Positions 1 through 4,083 of a DNA stretch of 6,691 nt are shown here, in pieces. Where the stretch lies: contig CADAHD010000199.1 in NCBI GenBank assembly GCA_902787595.1, forward strand, positions 1-6,691, written 5' to 3'. Position 1 is the first letter of the stretch. Each line of letters starts with the position of its first letter. This DNA comes from an uncultured Lachnospiraceae bacterium (lineage in GTDB: Bacteria; Bacillota_A; Clostridia; Lachnospirales; Lachnospiraceae). The translations under genes were made by a program, and so were the position numbers. A model generated the notes under the pieces. That model had not been told where the DNA came from. It saw only the letters and a list, made by a program, of their open reading frames with translations, and ran no database searches.

Positions 1-182
1 TCCTCAAGATGGAATCCGAAATATACAAATCTGCAAATAACAACGATACACACATAAACCAAAAGCAGTTTCAATTCTCGCTTTACCGAAAATGCTTTCG
101 TTTTTATCGCTACCGCAAAACGGATCATTATCCATATTATCGTTATAAACAAAAAAAGTTGAAAGTATGTGATTTCAATCAT
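1..182 (-). CDS. VanZ-like membrane protein, N-terminal part, runs off the window
   Basis: Sixty codons are open from an ATG at 182-180 to the window edge. The visible part has a first hydrophobic helix at about residues 5-25, a short basic loop (KTKAFSVKRELK, 28-39) and a second helix at about 38-58 ending RFVYFGFHLE. Two N-terminal helices joined by a basic stretch, followed by an R-F-x-x-F-x-F-like segment, is the pattern I know from VanZ-family proteins of Firmicutes. VanZ itself gives low-level teicoplanin resistance, but most family members have no known role. The ATG overlaps the stop of the upstream degraded gene (TGATG, 184-180), so translation was probably coupled. A TTG directly before the ATG is also in frame and sits 8 bases from AAGGA. 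The family call is recognition by eye on a partial protein, so the rest of the gene is needed to settle it. Confidence 0.62.
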   Translation of the reverse strand, partial: MIEITYFQLFLFITIIWIMIRFAVAIKTKAFSVKRELKLLLVYVCIVVICRFVYFGFHLE

Positions 183-478
183 CAACTATATAATCCTTCA
201 TCTATTATATACAGATATCCCTTCTCAATTCCGTTGTGGCTGGTCACTCCGTTCTTTTATATGCATAACGGCTGCTTGTAACATCTATTTCTGCAATTCG
301 GGTCGAATCATTAAGTGTATCCACTTTTTAGCATTCATCTCTTTTGATATGTCCACATCGACACATCCGGAAAATCGAGCTGTGTAAAATATTTCAAAAA
401 AGGTTCTTCTTTTCGGATAATCTCCTGCCGGCCGGCCGCAATCTCTATCTCATCAGCAGAGGTATTGCTGATAATATA
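182..478 (-). pseudogene. Degraded small gene between racemase and VanZ-like gene
   Basis: Reading the minus strand gives protein-like text in changing frames. Residues such as SADEIEIAAGRQEIIRKEEP and FLKYFTQLDFPDV come first (478 down to about 362). DISKEMNAKK follows in a second frame (353-324), VDTLNDSTRIAEIDVTSSRY and AYKRTE in a third (324-247), and VTSHNGIEKGYLYIIDEGLY then S and TGA in the original frame (247-182). The shifts fit an 8-base tandem duplication (GATGTGTC before GATGTG, near 367-354), one base lost in an A-run near 325, and one base lost near 247. The net change is +6, so the final frame and stop are kept. A good ribosome site (GGAGG, 489-485) precedes it, but only ATA or ATT stands where the start should be. 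The ancestral protein would have been about 96 residues. I do not recognise the family. Consensus errors could mimic the two single-base changes but hardly the duplication and the lost start. Confidence 0.66.
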
Positions 479-510
479 TGTTATCCTCCACAAAATTGGA
501 ATATATTCCC

Positions 511-1200
511 CTATACAGCCTCATGAATCAAATAATTTATGTGTATTTCAACGCTGTCCAGACACGGAACAGAACAATTCTCCGAATTCAGCAAAAGAGG
601 AAGTTCCGTACACCCCAGTACAACTGCTTCAATACCGTATTGATCCCGCATTTTATCTATTATGCTTTGAAACTCTTTTAATGTGCTTTCTTTAACAATT
701 CCCAGTTCCAATTCCTCAAAAATGCGTTTTGCCACAAGGTTCCGATCATTTTCATCAGGTATAAATACTTCTATACCGGCATCTTTGAAATCATTTTTCA
801 TATAATCCTGTTCCATTGTAAAAATGGTTCCAAGAAGAAGTATCTTTCTATATCCTTTATTCTTTACCTCTTTGCAGACCACTTTAGGAATACTGATCAA
901 CGAAACACCTGTATTTTTAACCAATTCTTCAAACACAATATGCATTGTCACAGCCGTCAAAGATATTACTTCCGCACCTGCTTTTTTCAGACAATATACT
1001 TTCTCGGAAAGATATTCCTTAAGAAGGTCATATTTCTCCGAAGAAACATAATCCCATGTTCTTCTGAAATCCACACTCTCAATAATGATCTCCGGCATAT
1101 GCTTTCCATCTGTGATCTTATCAATTCTGGAGTTTAATTCTTTATAATACATAATTGTGGATTCAGGTCCGGTCCCACCTACCAATCCTATTTTTTTCAT
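511..1200 (-). CDS. Aspartate/glutamate racemase family protein
   Basis: This 229-residue protein has the usual length and both signatures of the Asp/Glu racemase superfamily, which are cofactor-independent enzymes that move a proton with two facing catalytic residues. The N-terminal signature is GLVGGTGPESTIMYY (residues 5-19). The second-half signature is VVLGCTELPLL (193-203), with the catalytic Cys at 197. In the first half the family has Cys or Thr four residues before the His of (C/T)NTxH. Here the text is LTAVTMH (81-87), so position 83 is Ala and the usual Asn is Val. In E. coli YgeA the pair is Thr83/Cys197, with matching numbering. Activity as a two-base racemase is therefore uncertain. 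The start at 1200 is chosen because AAAGGA lies 6 bases upstream; an in-frame ATG at 1218 lacks a site. The gene has its own promoter candidate and heads an operon with the pseudogene and the VanZ-like gene. It is clearly more AT-rich than hisS. Confidence 0.87.
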   Translation of the reverse strand: MKKIGLVGGTGPESTIMYYKELNSRIDKITDGKHMPEIIIESVDFRRTWDYVSSEKYDLLKEYLSEKVYCLKKAGAEVISLTAVTMHIVFEELVKNTGVSLISIPKVVCKEVKNKGYRKILLLGTIFTMEQDYMKNDFKDAGIEVFIPDENDRNLVAKRIFEELELGIVKESTLKEFQSIIDKMRDQYGIEAVVLGCTELPLLLNSENCSVPCLDSVEIHINYLIHEAV

Positions 1201-1212
1201 AAACGATCCTTT
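1201..1212 (-). promoter_or_regulatory. Ribosome binding site that fixes the racemase start
   Basis: AAAGGA at 1212-1207 is followed by 6 bases and then the ATG at 1200. This favours that ATG over the in-frame ATG at 1218, whose translation would run through the site. Confidence 0.6.
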
Positions 1213-1239
1213 CTTCATACATTTAGAAAATCAGTTATT

Positions 1240-1268
1240 ATTAAAGCGTACATAAAACCGGAATACAA
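1240..1268 (-). promoter_or_regulatory. Candidate promoter of the racemase operon
   Basis: TTGTAT (1268-1263) and TTTAAT (1245-1240) are separated by 17 bases, a sigma-A-type arrangement. Transcription would start near 1233, leaving a leader of about 33 bases before the ATG at 1200. It lies downstream of the terminator at 1321-1347, so the operon needs a promoter in this gap. The match is moderate. Confidence 0.42.
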
Positions 1269-1320
1269 ACTCACAAGCCATTTTACCACATTCTTATCCG
1301 CTTTAGTACCTTTTGAACCC

Positions 1321-1347
1321 AAAAAACCTCCGCACAACTGCAGAGGT
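1321..1347 (-). terminator. Rho-independent terminator, minus strand
   Basis: On the minus strand, ACCTCTGCA and TGCGGAGGT pair in a 9-base stem with one G-U pair and a GTTG loop, directly followed by six T. It would end a transcript coming from above 1348. No intact gene lies between it and the other minus-strand terminator at 1952-1986, so it may serve a small RNA, a lost gene or leftover element DNA. Confidence 0.75.
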
Positions 1348-1440
1348 CCTTGTTCGATTCTATATCCATCTTGGAGTTTTTTTCAATATATCTCCAACCC
1401 AAGATTTCAAAAACTCAATACCGTCAAGCATTTCCAGCAC

Positions 1441-1483
1441 GGGTCAAATCCCTCTATGGCAATACCAAAGATGGGTCTGACCC
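1441..1483. repeat. Near-symmetric REP-like hairpin
   Basis: Two 19-base arms (1441-1459 and 1465-1483) flank a 5-base loop, CAATA. Fifteen positions pair normally, one is G-U, and there are three isolated mismatches. The arms end in GGGTCA and TGACCC, and the right arm contains the small palindrome GGGTC-T-GACCC (1473-1483). There is no T-run on either side, so a terminator is unlikely. Palindromes of this kind with a GGGTC/GACCC tip accompany REP-associated (Y1) transposases in many bacteria. That assignment is inference. Confidence 0.6.
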
Positions 1484-1488
1484 CGGCG

Positions 1489-1524
1489 ATGAGTATAAGC
1501 GTAATCGTCTTCCTTATTACTCAT
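1489..1524. repeat. Second hairpin of the cluster
   Basis: ATGAGTATAAG (1489-1499) pairs with CTTATTACTCAT (1513-1524) with a single bulged base, around a 13-base loop. It starts 6 bases after the REP-like hairpin. No T-run follows on either strand. Confidence 0.55.
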
Positions 1525-1532
1525 AGATACAT

Positions 1533-1604
1533 TTTTCGTAGGATATATACTATGAAAACCGGTCAAAAGTATAAGGAATATATCCTATGAATTTTTTACG
1601 AAAA
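1533..1604. repeat. Long interrupted inverted repeat with internal direct repeat
   Basis: TTTTCGT (1533-1539) pairs with ACGAAAA (1598-1604), AGGATATAT (1540-1548) with ATATATCCT (1578-1586), and ATACT (1547-1551) can pair with AGTAT (1568-1572) at the tip. The right arm carries an unpaired 11-base stretch (1587-1597). The same DNA also holds an imperfect direct repeat, AGGATATATACTATGAAAA (1540-1558) against GGAATATATCCTATGAATT (1575-1593). This looks like the end of a small mobile element or a protein-binding palindrome. Confidence 0.5.
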
Positions 1605-1951
1605 CAGCAGCAAAATCATCACTACAGTGCCGCCACGAAGGAGAGGGTGATTGCCGGTCTAAAGAGATTGCCGCCTCATCATCTAATAAACTTTATAAAT
1701 AGACTTTTGTCCCACGCCATCTCATCTCTCTCCCCGGCGCCGTCATACCTCTCCGCCATCTCATATCCCGTCCCGCCGCAGGGCACCTCGTTAAAGGTCT
1801 CTATCTGCCTCGCAGACGAGTTCTGGTCACAGAGTAGTAGAATATGCTCGTGATGTATCAGACGAGCTCTGCGGACCATTCTGAGGGGCATATGTGGTGG
1901 AAAAGGAAAAGAGCACCGGCGCTATACAGATGCTCCGATCTGCAATACAAC

Positions 1952-1986
1952 AAAAAACCGGCATTGGAGCTTATCCTTTGCCGGTT
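1952..1986 (-). terminator. Rho-independent terminator after the 83-residue gene
   Basis: On the minus strand AACCGGCA (1986-1979) pairs with TGCCGGTT (1963-1956), an 8-base stem with a 15-base loop that can add a GGA/TCC pairing. A run of six T (1957-1952) follows. It lies about 30 bases past the stop at 2017 and closes the nitroreductase operon. Confidence 0.78.
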
Positions 1987-2016
1987 ATTCTATAAAGGCA
2001 CCGTCCTTATTCTGTA

Positions 2017-2268
2017 TCATCCATTCCAGCTTTCAGAGCTTACCGGCTCACCTTCAGTTTCCCATGCCTCAAATGGCGGTTCAACTTTATTATCATCATA
2101 ATCCAGGTTATTCATGAAAATGATATATGCCTGTTCCGCAAAGGAACTCTCTTCTGTCAGAGAACTTGTATAATCTATACCGTTAAGCAGACCGCCTCCG
2201 ATCGTCCCATGCGCAAACCAATATGAAAACTGCCTGACAGCACCTTTTACATACTTATCAACCTTCAT
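2017..2268 (-). CDS. Small acidic hypothetical protein, 83 residues
   Basis: The 83-residue product begins MKVDKYVKGAVRQFSYWFAH and contains a glycine-rich TIGGGLLNGIDY segment (residues 23-34). Its second half is strongly acidic and ends SSESWNG. No signal peptide, membrane helix or cysteine motif is visible. The start lies 22 bases after the stop of the preceding gene and is preceded only by a weak purine stretch (GGTGAGAG). A terminator follows the stop, so it is the last gene of a three-gene unit. I do not recognise the family. Small acidic proteins in pairs like this can be immunity proteins of contact-dependent toxins, but no toxin is present and I do not assign that role. Confidence 0.62.
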   Translation of the reverse strand: MKVDKYVKGAVRQFSYWFAHGTIGGGLLNGIDYTSSLTEESSFAEQAYIIFMNNLDYDDNKVEPPFEAWETEGEPVSSESWNG

Positions 2269-2290
2269 CGTCTCTCACCACCACTTGGAT

Positions 2291-2653
2291 CTATTGAAAA
2301 TATATATCCGTTATATTCATTTGGTCATCCAGAGAAACCCTCAGTTCAACATTAACAAACCTCCCCCAGTATCCCATTTCTAACTGTCCGTCTTCCAGTG
2401 ATACCCAGGACAGATCGGTCACATAGTTCTTACTGTCTTCACCGGATCTGTTGCATTCTTCGGAACAAAACTCCTGAACCTTGTTATCAATAGCCGTAAT
2501 GCTCTTCCAGAACAGCTGTATCAGATCTTCGTGATCCGGTTCATATCCTTCAACCTCAATACCATCAACAACTATTGTTCGGGCGTCCTTATCAGCTTCG
2601 AGCCACTTCTCCAACAATTGAGCTGAATCATATCTGTCTTTATCGAAAACCAT
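2291..2653 (-). CDS. Acidic hypothetical protein, 120 residues
   Basis: From the ATG at 2653 the product starts MVFDKDRYDSAQLLEKWLEA. It shows an acidic helix-rich first half and a beta-strand-like C-terminal end (LEMGYWGRFVNVELRVSLDD, then a final ITDIYFQ). It has no membrane segment and appears cytoplasmic. The start at 2653 is preferred over upstream in-frame ATGs at 2677 and 2659 because GGAGGG lies 7 bases before it. The 2677 start would overlap the nitroreductase, and the 2659 ATG touches the ribosome site. With this choice only two bases separate it from the nitroreductase stop, so the genes are very likely co-transcribed. The GYWG..VNVE-type ending feels like a conserved Firmicutes domain of unknown function, possibly immunity-like, but I cannot name it. 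Confidence 0.72.
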   Translation of the reverse strand: MVFDKDRYDSAQLLEKWLEADKDARTIVVDGIEVEGYEPDHEDLIQLFWKSITAIDNKVQEFCSEECNRSGEDSKNYVTDLSWVSLEDGQLEMGYWGRFVNVELRVSLDDQMNITDIYFQ

Positions 2654-2655
2654 CT

Positions 2656-3195
2656 TCATCCCTCCGTATCTACCCATGTTACAGGATTTCCTTTTCTCTC
2701 AAGCGGAGTCCGTTCAGGCAGGCCCTTTTTCGTATAACCGATGATCAGGCCGCCAGTTATCGTTTCATCCTCCCTCAACCCTCTTGCTTCCAGATATGAC
2801 CGCAATTGCTCGTTTTCATCAAGCCAGTGCAGCTGGTTGATCCAGCAGGATCCCAGATCAAGCGCATTAGCTGTGATCATCATATTTTCAAGCGCACAGG
2901 CGCTGTCTGCGATCGCATTTCCGTATCCCTTACGGTTTGCCGTTACGATAAGAACAGGCGCTCCATAGTGAAAAACATAGTTTCCTGTTTTAGCAGCATT
3001 TATGGCATGTTTAAGAGAGGCATACATATCCTCCGTGATCTCCATCTTTGAAAACTCTGTCTTTACGAGTCCCGCAAGCTCATCAAGCATAGACTTATCA
3101 GTCAAGATCAGAAAGTGTGTTGTCTGGTTATTTCCGCCGCTCGGTGCATAACGCCCGGCTTCTACCACTTTTTCTATCAGCGTTTTCTCCGGCAA
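2656..3195 (-). CDS. Nitroreductase family flavoprotein with damaged N-terminus
   Basis: The protein has the hallmarks of FMN-dependent nitroreductases, which take electrons from NAD(P)H to reduce nitro compounds, quinones or other acceptors as homodimers. These are EAGRYAPSGGNNQT near residues 12-25 and the central DSACALENMMITANALDLGS with CWINQL following. A late GLIIGYTKKG (about 148-157) precedes the LPERTPLER tail. The only start codon available is TTG at 3195, giving 179 residues. The family's N-terminal FMN-binding segment (usually RRSxRSY) is partly encoded upstream in the same frame as LTRSYKDT (3219-3196). That stretch has no ATG, GTG or TTG, although a perfect AAGGAGG lies at 3234-3228. 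So the gene has lost its true start, by a short deletion or by mutation of the codon now CTT at 3219. A shortened protein from the TTG would lack the phosphate-binding arginine. The rest of the frame is intact, so the loss may be recent. Confidence 0.83.
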   Translation of the reverse strand: MPEKTLIEKVVEAGRYAPSGGNNQTTHFLILTDKSMLDELAGLVKTEFSKMEITEDMYASLKHAINAAKTGNYVFHYGAPVLIVTANRKGYGNAIADSACALENMMITANALDLGSCWINQLHWLDENEQLRSYLEARGLREDETITGGLIIGYTKKGLPERTPLERKGNPVTWVDTEG

Positions 3196-3222
3196 TGTGT
3201 CTTTATATGACCTTGTAAGTTA

Positions 3223-3234
3223 GTCCCCCTCCTT
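3223..3234 (-). promoter_or_regulatory. Strong ribosome binding site with no start codon after it
   Basis: AAGGAGGGGGAC is a near-perfect Shine-Dalgarno. At the normal distance (8 bases after GGAGG) the nitroreductase frame has CTT, and no ATG, GTG or TTG follows until the TTG at 3195, about 32 bases away. Its first two A residues also belong to the TAA of the reading frame remnant ending at 3233. Confidence 0.65.
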
Positions 3235-3361
3235 ACAGTCGGCGGACGGTAGTATAAGCTATCTCTGCTGCAAGAGCCAACACTACCAATCCGGAATCCG
3301 AATCATTTTGGGATGAATAAGTGCTTTGATCAGTTTCATTCTTTCTGCTTACCTCCCAAAC
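3233..3361 (-). pseudogene. Reading-frame remnant or tiny membrane-tail protein
   Basis: Forty-two codons without a stop read VWEVSRKNETD, then QSTYSSQNDSDSG, then the hydrophobic LVVLALAAEIAYTTV and a basic RRL tail, ending in a TAA that merges with the nitroreductase ribosome site. A polar stretch followed by one hydrophobic helix and a positive tail looks like the C-terminus of a membrane or surface protein. There is no start codon at its beginning. An ATG at 3339 in another frame, 12 bases after GGGAGG, opens MKLIKALIHPKMIRIPDW and stops at 3283. A frameshift between the two frames is possible. The nitroreductase promoter candidate lies inside this stretch. Evidence is reading-frame appearance only. 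Confidence 0.28.
3251..3280 (-). promoter_or_regulatory. Candidate promoter of the nitroreductase unit
   Basis: TATACT (3256-3251) matches the -10 consensus at five of six bases, and TTGGCT (3280-3275) lies 18 bases upstream. The tRNA terminator at 3371-3412 isolates the unit from upstream transcription, so a promoter is expected between 3371 and 3235. Transcription would start near 3244, just before the ribosome site. Confidence 0.42.
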
Positions 3362-3370
3362 TCAGGCCCT

Positions 3371-3412
3371 CATAAAGAAAAAACCCCTCAAAGCCTATGC
3401 TTTAAGGGGTTT
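3371..3412 (-). terminator. Terminator of the tRNA operon
   Basis: On the minus strand AAACCCCTTAAAGC and GCTTTGAGGGGTTT form a 14-base stem with one mismatch and a 4-base loop (3398-3395), followed by further T (TTTCTTT). It begins 8 bases after the Pro tRNA. Confidence 0.88.
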
Positions 3413-3419
3413 CCTTCAG

Positions 3420-3494
3420 TCGAGGTGACTGGATTCGAACCAGCGGCCCCCGCGTCCCTAACACGGTGCTCTAGCCAAACTGAGCCACACCTCG
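3420..3494 (-). tRNA. tRNA-Pro, anticodon AGG
   Basis: A full cloverleaf can be drawn. The acceptor is CGAGGTG/CACCTCG, the D-stem GCTC/GAGC and the anticodon stem CCGTG/CGCGG. The loop is TTAGGGA, the variable loop GGGCC, and the T-stem GCTGG/CCAGT encloses TTCGAAT. The anticodon at loop positions 34-36 is AGG, reading CCU (proline). G37, the C1-G72 pair and the discriminator A (3420) are all typical of bacterial tRNA-Pro. CCA is not encoded (ACTG follows). A34 in a proline tRNA is uncommon in bacteria, where UGG, GGG and CGG are the usual set. Confidence 0.93.
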
Positions 3495-3501
3495 AAGTGA
3501 A

Positions 3502-3574
3502 AGCTGCCTAGCAGATTTGAACTGCCGACCTCATCCTTACCAAGGATGCGCGCTACCAGCTGCGCCAAGGCAGC
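3502..3574 (-). tRNA. tRNA-Thr, anticodon GGT
   Basis: The acceptor GCTGCCT/AGGCAGC, D-stem GCGC/GCGC, anticodon stem CATCC/GGATG with loop TTGGTAA, variable AGGTC and T-stem GGCAG/CTGCT around TTCAAAT all fit. The anticodon GGT reads ACC and ACU (threonine). The discriminator is T, and CCA is not encoded. It lies 7 bases upstream of the Pro tRNA, and both are expected in one precursor. Confidence 0.95.
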
Positions 3575-3592
3575 GTCAATCACCGAATACAG

Positions 3593-3621
3593 ATGATATC
3601 AAAAATGCAGCCGGCTGTCAA
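3593..3621 (-). promoter_or_regulatory. Strong promoter of the tRNA operon
   Basis: A perfect -35 TTGACA (3621-3616) and a -10 TATCAT (3598-3593) are 17 bases apart. Transcription would start near 3586, 12 bases before the tRNA-Thr. The 10-base perfect palindrome CAGCCGGCTG (3608-3617) overlaps the end of the -35 box and the spacer. Confidence 0.82.
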
Positions 3622-3639
3622 GCAGTTTTTTAATTATTT

Positions 3640-3954
3640 TCAATATTTATTTTTACTCTTGTTTCCAAGCATCCTGACATCCTGCTCCGTAAGCTGCAAT
3701 TCCTCAAAAACAGCCATTGCATCATCCATCTGGGCGGAGTTGATGCAGAATATCAGCTTTGGATGTTCCCGCATAAATACCCTGGCAAAGAAATTGGGTT
3801 CCTGCCAGCGAAGGAAATATGATACACGCGCATACTGCAGAGCCGCCTCTATACGATGGCGTATCTCTTCCACTTTACGCGCCTTGGGAGCGATGATCTC
3901 ACACAGATCGATCTCGTTATTTACTTTTACACGGGTCATCATGTTATCTATCAA
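3640..3954 (-). CDS. Hypothetical protein, 104 residues, TTG start
   Basis: The product begins MIDNMMTRVKVNNEIDLCEI. It continues with a charged helical segment (PKARKVEEIRHRIEAALQYA, 23-42), a central aromatic part (RVSYFLRWQEPNFFARVF) and a second helical part (QMDDAMAVFEELQLTEQDVR) before a lysine-rich tail. There is no signal peptide or membrane helix, and I do not recognise a family. The TTG at 3954 is preferred to the in-frame ATGs at residues 5 and 6 because AGGA lies 7 bases before it and the promoter candidate leaves a 20-base leader. No terminator follows, so transcripts may read into the tRNA operon, whose promoter starts 19 bases past the stop. Composition and ribosome site support a real gene. 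Confidence 0.68.
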   Translation of the reverse strand: MIDNMMTRVKVNNEIDLCEIIAPKARKVEEIRHRIEAALQYARVSYFLRWQEPNFFARVFMREHPKLIFCINSAQMDDAMAVFEELQLTEQDVRMLGNKSKNKY

Positions 3955-3980
3955 TGTATCATCCTCACTTCATCCGCACA

Positions 3981-4009
3981 ATAATAACACTGCTCACGCA
4001 AAAAAGCAA
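3981..4009 (-). promoter_or_regulatory. Candidate promoter of the 104-residue gene
   Basis: TATTAT (3986-3981) is a five-of-six -10 match. A weak -35, TTGCTT (4009-4004), stands 17 bases upstream. The predicted start near 3974 leaves a short leader containing the AGGA site. Confidence 0.45.
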
Positions 4010-4029
4010 ATGTAAGATTCTTCGTCGCT

Positions 4030-4083
4030 CCGCTCCTCAGAATGACAGGATCGCCGCTCCTCAGAATTACAGTATCGCCGCTC
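4030..4083. repeat. 24-base tandem repeat, two copies and a partial third
   Basis: CCGCTCCTCAGAAT followed by GACAGGATCG (4030-4053) recurs as CCGCTCCTCAGAAT plus TACAGTATCG (4054-4077), with two differences, and starts again as CCGCTC (4078-4083). The third start overlaps the stop codon of the phosphopantetheinyl transferase. Bases before it (ATTCTTCGTCGCT, from 4017) extend the motif. On the minus strand it reads CTGTCATTCTGAGGAGCGGA and so on, a type of intergenic repeat I have seen in many gut bacteria. Function unknown. Confidence 0.8.

Larger units (their letters stand above)
1348..1951. other. About 600 bases without a convincing gene, rich in hairpins
   Basis: Short open frames occur on both strands, but none has a ribosome site, a recognisable motif or a natural protein composition. 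The part from 1368 to 1604 is mostly inverted repeats, listed separately. The part from about 1680 to 1890 is more GC-rich. There the minus frame 1891-1679 reads partly protein-like, for example ETFNEVPCGGTGYEMAERYD, but it has no start signal and no family I know, so it may be a remnant. A 13-base direct repeat with one mismatch (CAGACGAGtTCTG at 1813-1825, CAGACGAGcTCTG at 1859-1871) lies in the same part. The short hairpin CAGAT-gctccg-ATCTG near 1927-1942 is the only other structure I see. Confidence 0.5.

Noticed and set aside
9..281. Plus-strand open frame of 90 codons
   Set aside because: It lies over the minus-strand VanZ-like gene and pseudogene, has an unnatural composition rich in Tyr, Lys and Asn, and has no ribosome site.
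1201..1440. T-box or other riboswitch before the racemase
   Set aside because: The hairpin plus T-run resembles an attenuator, but the T-box sequence and specifier stems are absent and a promoter candidate lies after the terminator.
1587..1853. Plus-strand open frame of 88 codons
   Set aside because: Starts inside the long inverted repeat, without a ribosome site, and its Ser/Pro-rich text looks like an antisense shadow.
2654..2677. Upstream start for the 120-residue protein
   Set aside because: It would overlap the nitroreductase gene and be translated through its own GGAGGG site; the ATG at 2653 has ideal spacing.
4030..4083. CRISPR array
   Set aside because: The units are directly adjacent with no spacers and only about two copies.
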